Assembly: GCA_049363815.1 (NCBI GenBank) | Contig: JBMQEM010000097.1 | Span: forward strand, 4,456 to 68,455 | Source: JADKIH01 sp049363815 | GTDB taxonomy: Bacteria; Bacteroidota; Bacteroidia; AKYH767-A; 2013-40CM-41-45 | Direction: 5' to 3' | Length of the DNA: 64,000 nt | Shown: positions 9,241-16,888 of the stretch, one piece after another | How the letters are laid out: each line of letters starts with the position of its first letter | How positions within the stretch are numbered: the first letter of the stretch is position 1 | The notes under the pieces: model-generated | Database searches by the model: none | Seen by the model: only the letters and a program-made list of their open reading frames with translations | Told to the model about the DNA's origin: nothing | Program-made: the position numbers and the translations under genes

Positions 9241-10368
9241 TTGAAAGTACTCATACTTGATGCACAAAATCAGAATACCCTTGCCATAGTCAGGCATTTG
9301 GGTAGGAAGGGCTATGTGGTAAATGTTGCAGGAAATAAGGCGGCATCATTGGCGTTTTACTCTAAATATGTCAGTAAAAAAGTTATTCTGCCTGATCCAA
9401 AAAAGAAGAGTAAAGATTTCATCGACGCTTTGATAAATGAATTGACCGCAACAAAGTATGATGTTTTAATGCCTGTTGGATTTAAGAGTTATCAATTGTG
9501 TGCAGAAAATCAGGTAGAGATAAAAAAATTAACTCACTTAGTTGTTACATCTTATTCTAATATTAAACTTGCTTCTGATAAAATTCTGACCTATGAACTT
9601 GCAAATTCACTGAATGTTCCTTGTCCCATAACGTACCGGATAGATTCCGAAACTAGTTTTCATGAGAATGAAATTAAATTTCCTATAGTTATCAAGGCTC
9701 CTTTTGAATCAGGAAAGAATATTGTGGAGTATGCAAATGATCCGGATCAGGCTGCGGAACTATTTGGTCAAATGAAATCATCCCTCAATGGTGTGAATCC
9801 GATTGTTCAGAAGTATATTTCAGGTGACGGCTACGGTTTTTTTGCTTATTATAAGGATGGGAAGTGCATGAAATATTTTATGCATCATCGAATCCGTGAA
9901 TATCCTGTAACAGGTGGAGCAAGTGTTTGTGCAGAAAGTTTTTCGGACGATAAACTGAAAGAAGCAGGTATGATTCTTCTGGACCATCTGAAGTGGAATG
10001 GAGTCGCAATGGTGGAATTTAAAAAGGATAATTCTGATGGAAAATACTATCTGATGGAGATCAATCCCAAATTTTGGGGCTCCCTTGAATTGGCATTATG
10101 TTCAGGAGTTGATTTCCCTGAATACATAATAATGGAAAAAAGGGGAGAAGCAGTCACAGAGGTCAATAATTACAAAGAAAAAGTTATTTTCCAATGGATT
10201 TTGAATGGTGAATTGTTTCACTTTCTTGAGCGGCCATCCTCTTTTATCAGAATCATCAGGACATTATTTATTTCACAAAAAGATTTCAGGTGGAATGATA
10301 TAAAACCGAATTTATTTCAATTTGTAAATATCTTTGTTCATTATTATAAAAAAATCACTTCCAGGTAA
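9241..10368 (+). CDS. ATP-grasp domain carboxylate ligase
   Basis: A 375-residue protein with a Rossmann-like preATP-grasp domain (VLILDAQNQNTLAIVRHLGR, ~2-100), then an ATP-grasp domain: FPIVIKAP near 145 (ATP-binding Lys), EYPVTGGAS near 220 (glycine-rich loop) and LMEINPKFWGSLELA near 270 (the E-x-N metal ligands). Such enzymes join a carboxylate to an amine or thiol through an acyl phosphate. The subgroup common in polysaccharide clusters has no defined substrate. It uses a TTG start 9 nt after the previous stop, and its TAATG stop overlaps the next gene's start, indicating translational coupling. Confidence 0.85.
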   Translation: MKVLILDAQNQNTLAIVRHLGRKGYVVNVAGNKAASLAFYSKYVSKKVILPDPKKKSKDFIDALINELTATKYDVLMPVGFKSYQLCAENQVEIKKLTHLVVTSYSNIKLASDKILTYELANSLNVPCPITYRIDSETSFHENEIKFPIVIKAPFESGKNIVEYANDPDQAAELFGQMKSSLNGVNPIVQKYISGDGYGFFAYYKDGKCMKYFMHHRIREYPVTGGASVCAESFSDDKLKEAGMILLDHLKWNGVAMVEFKKDNSDGKYYLMEINPKFWGSLELALCSGVDFPEYIIMEKRGEAVTEVNNYKEKVIFQWILNGELFHFLERPSSFIRIIRTLFISQKDFRWNDIKPNLFQFVNIFVHYYKKITSR

Positions 10369-11048
10369 TGTTTGCGATAGATTTTCATACACATACATAC
10401 CATTCTTATGACAGTCTTATGAAGCCTGCCAGGATTCTTCAATTAGCTAAGGAAAGAGGACTAAATGGTATTGTGATCAGTGATCATAATTCTATTCAGG
10501 GTGGTCTGGAATGTGCTGCTCTGAATAAGGATTCAGACTTTAAAGTTATTGTTGGTTCTGAAGTAAAGACCTCAGTAGGAGATATAACAGGACTGAACCT
10601 CAAAGAAGAAGTTACAGCATATTATTTCAGTGAAGTAATACAGCAGATCAAGAATCAAGGGGGGCTGGTTCTTCTGGTGCATCCATTTTATAGCCATAGG
10701 TTAAATGAGATCAATTATTCTTCTATTGATCTTATAGAAGGTTATAATGCCCGGGTGCCAATAGGGAAGAACGAACAAGCAATTGCTCTTGCAAAGGAAC
10801 ACAAGATTCCATTTGTTGCCGGAAGTGATGCTCATTTATACAATGAAATTGCAAATTGTCGCACATTTTTCAATGACATGAATACCCTTTTGTTGCCGGT
10901 AAAATCTGAATTCAAAAGAAATACTTTTTATTCTGAAGTAATTAGTCAGGGAATTAAAGTCTTAAAAACAAGGAGTGGAAAGAATTTTTACAAGTGGGTA
11001 AAATGGGCGCCGGTTTATTTATATAAAAGGGCAAAAGAAAAAAGTTAA
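10368..11048 (+). CDS. PHP-domain metal-dependent phosphoesterase
   Basis: A 226-residue PHP-domain protein whose metal-binding motifs appear in order: DFHTHTYHS (HxH, residues 4-12), SDHNS (~39-43), VGSEV (~60-64), LLVHPF (~101) and AGSDAHL (~164). The family hydrolyses phosphoesters with a trinuclear metal centre; closely similar free-standing proteins include nucleotide and histidinol phosphatases. It is coupled to the ATP-grasp gene by a 1-nt overlap, so the two probably act in the same pathway. Its 3' end overlaps the convergent asnB by 4 nt. No signal peptide is visible. Confidence 0.88.
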   Translation: MFAIDFHTHTYHSYDSLMKPARILQLAKERGLNGIVISDHNSIQGGLECAALNKDSDFKVIVGSEVKTSVGDITGLNLKEEVTAYYFSEVIQQIKNQGGLVLLVHPFYSHRLNEINYSSIDLIEGYNARVPIGKNEQAIALAKEHKIPFVAGSDAHLYNEIANCRTFFNDMNTLLLPVKSEFKRNTFYSEVISQGIKVLKTRSGKNFYKWVKWAPVYLYKRAKEKS

Positions 11049-12877
11049 ACAAAATTGTTCAGCCAATAGTTTAATCCTCCGACTCTCCATAAAATATGGG
11101 CTAACTTTTCATTTCCGGCTTTAAACTCCTTTATTAATAATTTAATTTTATTCTGATCAAGCATTTCAAGTTTACTGAAATCCTGTTCAATTAAAAATTT
11201 CATTTCAGTCCTCAGCCATAGGGCACCAGGTGTAGTAAAACCTTTTTTATCTTTTCTGTTTGAAACCATTTCAGGAAGTGTTCCTTTCATTGATTCTCTC
11301 AGAATATACTTTGTGATGCCATTGTGTATTTTGTCTTCATTACATAAACTCAACCCAAATTCAACTAATCGGTGATCAAGAAATGGAACCCGGGATTCAA
11401 TTGAGAATGCCATACTATTCCTGTCTTCGAAATGAAGCAAAGAGGGTAAAAGTGTATTGAAAAGAAGATGGTACAGAAAATTATCTACTTTATTTGATGA
11501 TTTATTTTCAAGATTGAATGGTGCTTCTTTGCTTTTATCTTTAGAAAGCCAGGGTTGGAAATATTTATATTCAAAAGTATACAATTGTTGTTCATTGAAC
11601 ATTGAACTTAAACCTGATTTTAATAATACATCGAAGGTCTTTCCAAAACCCAGATTTTGTTGTGACTTGTAATCTTTTAATAGATTTAATGCTTTGCCAA
11701 CTTTTAAATTGTGTGTGAGGTTTCCTATTTGCCTGTAAAAAGTATGCATGTAACCTGACAGATATTCATCTGAACCTTGGCCATCAAGTAATACTTTCAT
11801 TTTATGCTTGGCTGCAAGTTGCATAACATAGTATTGTGAAATATCTGATGACCAGTTAGTAGGAGCATCCAGATGAAAACACATTTTATGAAAACATTCT
11901 CTCAGATCATCATTCACCGGAGAATAAGTGTAGTTTGAGATTTGAGGATACTTTTCGATTACGCTATTGACCCATGGTCTTTCATCAACTGCATTTTCTT
12001 CTTGATAAAAAATAGTAAATGTTTTAAATTTTACATCAGGGTATTTTTTACCAACCATTGAAGTGATGGATGATGAATCGAGTCCTCCGCTTAAGCATGC
12101 TCCAACTTCTACATCGCTTCTCATGTGCAGATCGATGCTGTCTGAAAACATTCCGGAAAATTTTTCTCGCTTTTCTTCAAATGTCAGATCTGATTTTACC
12201 ATTAAATCCGGTTCCCAGTACTTCTCAATTTCTACCTTTCCGTTTTTAAAAATCAGATTTGAACTCTCCGGCAAAGCTTTGATTTTTGAAAAGTATGTTT
12301 CATCCTGATAAACTACCCAACCTAATTGTAAGCCTCTTTTGATCTGATTCAGGTTAAGATCATTGCTATAAAGTGGTGAAAACTTTAATGGCTTATATTC
12401 TGAGGCGAAATAAAATTTGTTGGACTCACTGATATATAGAAACGGTTTAATTCCAAACCGGTCCCTGCTGCAGAAAAGTGATTTGTCATTGCTATCCCAA
12501 ATTGCGAAGGCCCACATTCCAACGAAACGTGTGACGCATTTTGTTCCCCAGGCCAGATACGAATTGAGAATAACTTCCGTATCTCCATTAGTAACGAAAT
12601 GATATCCCAGAGCTATTAGTTCTTTTCTGATCTCAAGATAATTGTAAATTTCTCCGTTAAATACTATCTTCAGATGGCCTTTAACCATTGGCTGATTTGC
12701 GGTGTCTGAGAGATCAATGATGGTTAAGCGGTTATGACCAAGCGTTAAGGAATTTTCTGTTAGTACTGACCTGTTATCTGGTCCACGATGACTTATTGAT
12801 TCCAACATCTGATAAATTAGTCGATTGGCATCGTTACTTGTTATACTTTCATCATAAAAGCCGGAAATTCCACACAT
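11045..12877 (-). CDS. asnB: asparagine synthase (glutamine-hydrolysing)
   Basis: A 610-residue two-domain amidotransferase. I place the start at the internal ATG (12877) because it gives Met-Cys-Gly-Ile-Ser-Gly-Phe, exposing the N-terminal Cys nucleophile of class II glutaminases; starting at the upstream ATG would bury it. The glutaminase domain shows HRGPDNR, GHNRLTIIDLS and VFNGEIYNY (~70), plus NGDTEVI (~96). The synthetase domain has the PP-loop SGGLDSSS (~240), LLDGQGSDE (~345) and SRVPFLDHRL (~495). Family members make Asn from Asp, but those next to glycan genes often amidate sugar acids, so the physiological substrate is open. It is convergent with the PHP gene. Confidence 0.9.
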   Translation of the reverse strand: MCGISGFYDESITSNDANRLIYQMLESISHRGPDNRSVLTENSLTLGHNRLTIIDLSDTANQPMVKGHLKIVFNGEIYNYLEIRKELIALGYHFVTNGDTEVILNSYLAWGTKCVTRFVGMWAFAIWDSNDKSLFCSRDRFGIKPFLYISESNKFYFASEYKPLKFSPLYSNDLNLNQIKRGLQLGWVVYQDETYFSKIKALPESSNLIFKNGKVEIEKYWEPDLMVKSDLTFEEKREKFSGMFSDSIDLHMRSDVEVGACLSGGLDSSSITSMVGKKYPDVKFKTFTIFYQEENAVDERPWVNSVIEKYPQISNYTYSPVNDDLRECFHKMCFHLDAPTNWSSDISQYYVMQLAAKHKMKVLLDGQGSDEYLSGYMHTFYRQIGNLTHNLKVGKALNLLKDYKSQQNLGFGKTFDVLLKSGLSSMFNEQQLYTFEYKYFQPWLSKDKSKEAPFNLENKSSNKVDNFLYHLLFNTLLPSLLHFEDRNSMAFSIESRVPFLDHRLVEFGLSLCNEDKIHNGITKYILRESMKGTLPEMVSNRKDKKGFTTPGALWLRTEMKFLIEQDFSKLEMLDQNKIKLLIKEFKAGNEKLAHILWRVGGLNYWLNNFV

Positions 12878-12897
12878 AATGCTGTTAATTGAGATGG

Positions 12898-12905
12898 CAA
12901 AGTTA
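12898..12905 (-). promoter_or_regulatory. putative asnB promoter -7 element
   Basis: On the minus strand TAACTTTG matches TAnnTTTG exactly and lies 20 nt upstream of the proposed ATG at 12877. It also favours that start, because the longer alternative start (12913) would lie upstream of the transcription start. No -33 TTG is evident at the expected spacing. Confidence 0.45.
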
Positions 12906-13033
12906 ATAATCAAAGCATATAATTTGTTTGATTATTGAAGAATTGTTTTATTTTTGCTCTGTTGAGAATAAGAGCAAATTATTTTTCGCCTCTTTGGAGC
13001 TTTATTTTTAACTATCCCATAATCAATTAATAT

Positions 13034-15709
13034 ATGAAAAAAAGTATTCTGCTTTCGGTATTTCTATTTGGCTCTTTATTAACTTTTTCCCAACCGGCGC
13101 TTTTATGGCAAAAAAACTATGGTGGAAGTCTTCGCGATGAAGTGGGAAATTTTGATAATGATTATGACGGAGTAGATCGTTGCATCGCCTTAACTAACGA
13201 TGGTTTTGTATTCGTTGGAACATCTCAGTCAAATGACCTTGATGTAACTGGGGCGCATGGTGGTAAAGATATCATGGTCATGCGTTGTGATTCGTCAGGA
13301 GCAATATTGTGGTCTAAACTTATTGGTGGCTCTGATACTGATGAAGGATGTTCAATTCTTTCAACCAGCGATGGTGGAGTTGCTGTATGTGGATTCAGTT
13401 CATCGGTTGATGGTGATTTTACAGGACACATTGGAACAGTTGATTATGATATAGTGATCATTCGGATGGACGGACAGGGAAATATTCTCTGGATAAAAAA
13501 TTACGGTGGTTATTCTGAGGACCGCTCTTATTCTTTTGTTGAAACAGCCGAAGGTGGCTTCATGGTTGCCGGCACTACTTCATCAAACGATAGTATGGTT
13601 ACAGTGCAGAATGGATATTCAGATGTATGGGTATTTAAAACAGATTTCTCCGGTTCCATATTATGGGAAAAGTCATACGGTGGGTCTTCTTTAGATTGGG
13701 CCAATTCCATTTTCCTTACAGCAGATCAGGGAGCAATAATTGGTGGCTACACGCATTCAAGCGACAGTATAATTACCACATATCACGGTGGAAGTGATTA
13801 CTGGGCTGTACGGATTGATAGTAACGGTACTCTTTTATGGAATCAGTGCTTTGGTGGAATGGGGAATGATTGGGGTACCGGTATTACCCAGACTTCAGAT
13901 GGAGGATTTGCAATGGTTGGTCTATCATTATCGAGCGATACCTTAGTTACTGATCATCACGGTGGGCGTGATAGTTATGTTGTCAAATTTTCGGATCTAG
14001 GAATTCTTCAATGGCAGAAGTCTGTAGGAGGTACCAATTTCGAAGATGGTTATGATATTTTTGAAGATCTCGATGGGAATTTGATCGTTGGTGGAACTTC
14101 AATGTCATCCGATGGTGATTTTATTGGAAACTTCGGTTGGTGGGATTACTTTGTAATAAAACTTGATATGATCACAGGATCCAAGATCTGGAGTGCTTCA
14201 TATGGTGGTAGTTCTGCTGATTATGCTATTTCCATTATTCCTGATGGAAATGGAAGTTATCTGATTGCCGGAAATTCTAAATCTTTAGATTTTAATGTTG
14301 ATTCAAATTATGGTGATTGGGATATTTGGATCGCCAAATTAACCAATAATTATAATGTTGTAAGTGGACAGTATTATGTGGATATAAATGGTAATACAAT
14401 TTTTGATGCAGGTGATCAGGCACTTTCTAACCGATTGGTTTCTGATACAATTAACAGCTATTTTGCATTTACAGATTCATCAGGTAATTATGAATTTTTA
14501 ATTGCTGACACCGGTACATTTTCCTATTCGCCTGTAGTGCAACAATATTACACGGTAACTCCAACATATCATACCTCTTCATTTACTTTGTTGAATACAA
14601 CAGATTCCGGAAAAGATTTTGTCGCTGCTCCAATCCCAGGTCTTGTTGATCTTCAGATTGATTTAATTGCCTTAACCAGATTCAGACCAGGCTTTTCTGT
14701 ATCTTATATGTTAAGCTACGAGAATGTTGCTACTGCAAATGATAGTGGAACGATTATTTTGGTTCTTGATACCAATTTGACTTTTGACAGTGCTTCTGTT
14801 TCACCGGATCTCATCAATGGCGATACGTTGATTTGGTATAATATATTAATGGAACCAAATCAGGCAGGTAGCATTGTGATCTATGCAACAATAGATCCAA
14901 CAACTCCAATTGGAACAAATATCATTACAACTGCATCTGTTGAAAATTCAGTAGGCGTAACAGATGAGTACCCAGCTGATAATAATACTATCTGGACTGG
15001 ACTCACAACAGGATCATTTGATCCAAATGATAAAGCGGTCTCGATTGACAAAATTTATACAAACCAATTCCCGAATGTTCCTTTCTTGAATTACGTTATA
15101 AGATTCCAGAATACAGGTAATGATACAGCCTTTACTGTTGTAGTTCGTGATACAATGTCTTCGATGTTTGATATGTCTACTTTCTCAATGATAGAATCAA
15201 GTCATCCTGCAGTAGTGGATTTTCAACCATTGACTCGTACAATGACCTTTACATTCTCAAATATCCTTCTTGCAGATAGTAATATTAATGAGCCGATGAG
15301 CCATGGTTTTATTCATTACAAAGTTAAACCTGTTGCAAACCTTTCTGATGGAGACAATATTGAAAATACTGCCGGAATTTATTTTGATTTTAATCCGCCT
15401 GTAATTACTAACACAGCTGTTACTCAAATTCTCTTACCTACAAGAATTAATCAAATCAGTGATTTTAAATTTGGTTTGTATCCAAATCCATCATCAGGTA
15501 AACTTAACATTACCTTGGCCGAAAATTATATCAATAAGAAAGTTTTCGTACAAATAGTTAATTCTCTCGGTGAAATTGTTTATTCTAAAACAGAATCACT
15601 TTCTAAAAACAGAATTGAACTTAATACTTCTGACTATCGTAACGGCTTATATATAGTGCGCGTTGTAATTGATGATAAAACAGCATCCAAACAATTTATT
15701 AAACAATAA
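13034..15709 (+). CDS. secreted seven-repeat protein with T9SS type A sorting domain
   Basis: An 891-residue exported protein. A signal peptide (ILLSVFLFGSLLTFS, ~4-20) is followed by about seven repeats of ~57 residues, each with a core like ILWxKxYGGS plus a GGF/VxGxxxS strand and ending in W/D-V-KxDxxG. This suggests a seven-bladed beta-propeller. After residue ~450 comes an SdrD-B/carboxypeptidase-regulatory-like segment (YVDINGNTIFDAGD), then a DUF11-type beta-sandwich, then a DUF7619-type block (FDPNDKAV ... IYFDFNPPV, ~670-790). The last ~80 residues (FGLYPNPSSGKLNI ... LYIVRV) are a type A T9SS sorting domain. It should be surface-attached or released; the function is unknown. Confidence 0.88.
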   Translation: MKKSILLSVFLFGSLLTFSQPALLWQKNYGGSLRDEVGNFDNDYDGVDRCIALTNDGFVFVGTSQSNDLDVTGAHGGKDIMVMRCDSSGAILWSKLIGGSDTDEGCSILSTSDGGVAVCGFSSSVDGDFTGHIGTVDYDIVIIRMDGQGNILWIKNYGGYSEDRSYSFVETAEGGFMVAGTTSSNDSMVTVQNGYSDVWVFKTDFSGSILWEKSYGGSSLDWANSIFLTADQGAIIGGYTHSSDSIITTYHGGSDYWAVRIDSNGTLLWNQCFGGMGNDWGTGITQTSDGGFAMVGLSLSSDTLVTDHHGGRDSYVVKFSDLGILQWQKSVGGTNFEDGYDIFEDLDGNLIVGGTSMSSDGDFIGNFGWWDYFVIKLDMITGSKIWSASYGGSSADYAISIIPDGNGSYLIAGNSKSLDFNVDSNYGDWDIWIAKLTNNYNVVSGQYYVDINGNTIFDAGDQALSNRLVSDTINSYFAFTDSSGNYEFLIADTGTFSYSPVVQQYYTVTPTYHTSSFTLLNTTDSGKDFVAAPIPGLVDLQIDLIALTRFRPGFSVSYMLSYENVATANDSGTIILVLDTNLTFDSASVSPDLINGDTLIWYNILMEPNQAGSIVIYATIDPTTPIGTNIITTASVENSVGVTDEYPADNNTIWTGLTTGSFDPNDKAVSIDKIYTNQFPNVPFLNYVIRFQNTGNDTAFTVVVRDTMSSMFDMSTFSMIESSHPAVVDFQPLTRTMTFTFSNILLADSNINEPMSHGFIHYKVKPVANLSDGDNIENTAGIYFDFNPPVITNTAVTQILLPTRINQISDFKFGLYPNPSSGKLNITLAENYINKKVFVQIVNSLGEIVYSKTESLSKNRIELNTSDYRNGLYIVRVVIDDKTASKQFIKQ

Positions 15710-15740
15710 GGGAGCTGATTCATCAAGGTAAAATAGTTTA

Positions 15741-15792
15741 AACGTTAAAGGGGTTTAAGGTGTCTGTCTACACCTTAAACCCCTTTAACGTT
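15741..15792. terminator. perfect 23-bp hairpin between convergent genes
   Basis: The arms 15741-15763 and 15770-15792 are perfectly complementary over 23 nt around a 6-nt loop (CTGTCT). It lies 31 nt after the T9SS gene and 40 nt before the end of the convergent cyanophycinase gene, so it is placed to end transcription from both sides. Only short T or A tracts flank it, so factor-independent termination is not assured. Confidence 0.7.
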
Positions 15793-15831
15793 TTATTTCA
15801 AATTCTTTTATTTCGTAAGACGAAAGTCAAT

Positions 15832-16698
15832 TTACGACTTTACAAAAACCTCCGAATAAAACTTCCTCGACTTCAAGTCATAATGATTTCCTTTTGCCAT
15901 CACATGGACGGTCAGGTTTTCAATGGATAGGGGAGAACCTTCTTTCAGATCTGCAATGTTGTTATGACGGATGTTGTGACCATCGATCACAATGATCAAT
16001 CCGCTACCTATTGCTTCCATATAACGGCCTTCTGAAATTAACACTCCCGTATCTTCACCAAGTCCGATACCGATGCATGATGGATTGGCAGCTACAGCTT
16101 GCGTCAATCTGCCGAATCTGTTTCTTGTTACAAAATGTGAATCAATGATCACATCTTTTATAAACGCAAGTCCGGTAGTGATCTTTACCTCTCCTTTGAA
16201 TAAAGCTTCTGAACTGCTACCCTGATAGATCATAGTATTCGACATAGCCATTGCACCGGCACTTGTTCCTGCAATGATGAAAGTTTCTTCATGCATGTAA
16301 CGGTGGGTCAGGATCTCAAGAAATTCAGTCCCGCCGAAAATGGAAGAAAGCCGTAGTTGGTTTCCGCCACTGAACATAACGCTGTGACATTTTTTTATTC
16401 TATCGATCATTTCAGGCTGCATTGCATCTTCTCGCTTACGGATATCCATCACACGGATATTCGTACAGCCTAATTTCTTAAACGCATCCAGATAATTCTG
16501 ACCAATTTCTTCAGGTATTGAAGAAGCACTCGTGATCACTTCAATATAGGAATCATGACCACCGGCTTCACTTACGATTCTGCTGAGTATCTGTAATTCA
16601 AAAAAATTAAGATTATTCTTTTGAGTAAAATTCGGTTCCGGTTCAGTCCCTTTGTCTTCCGCTCCACCAATGGAGATAAGCTTTCCCTTAGGAATCAT
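15832..16698 (-). CDS. cphB: cyanophycinase
   Basis: A 288-residue serine exopeptidase of family S51 that hydrolyses the storage polymer cyanophycin to beta-Asp-Arg dipeptides. Recognised by the start GKLISIGGAEDKG, the FSGGNQLRL segment (~109-117) and the nucleophile motif GTSAGA with Ser146. LGEDTGVLI (~210) is also family-typical. No signal peptide, so it acts inside the cell. It is divergent from cyanophycin synthetase across a 190-nt gap, the classic gene pair. An isoaspartyl dipeptidase, needed to finish the breakdown, is not in the window. Confidence 0.93.
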   Translation of the reverse strand: MIPKGKLISIGGAEDKGTEPEPNFTQKNNLNFFELQILSRIVSEAGGHDSYIEVITSASSIPEEIGQNYLDAFKKLGCTNIRVMDIRKREDAMQPEMIDRIKKCHSVMFSGGNQLRLSSIFGGTEFLEILTHRYMHEETFIIAGTSAGAMAMSNTMIYQGSSSEALFKGEVKITTGLAFIKDVIIDSHFVTRNRFGRLTQAVAANPSCIGIGLGEDTGVLISEGRYMEAIGSGLIIVIDGHNIRHNNIADLKEGSPLSIENLTVHVMAKGNHYDLKSRKFYSEVFVKS

Positions 16699-16852
16699 AT
16701 AAATTTAATATTTATTAAACAGTGGGCAAATATAGGAATACATGCGCTCTTGGGAAGGCTTTATATCACAGTTATTCACTCTTTTTCTAACACTTCAACC
16801 CCCTTTTTTTAAATTTTTTAAACTTTTTTTTGGAATTTCATAAAATCTCGCT

Positions 16853-16859
16853 ACTTTGA
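16853..16859 (+). promoter_or_regulatory. possible cphA promoter -7 element
   Basis: TACTTTG, one base shorter than the TAnnTTTG consensus, lies 29 nt upstream of the proposed cphA ATG in an AT-rich divergent gap (16699-16888). It overlaps the alternative TTG start at 16856, which makes that start unlikely. Confidence 0.3.
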
Positions 16860-16888
16860 TACGGAAATCCACCACAAAAATCCACTTT

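Noticed and set aside
12878..12913. Longer asnB start
   Set aside because: Would bury the Cys that must be residue 2 for glutaminase activity, and lies at or upstream of the -7 element.
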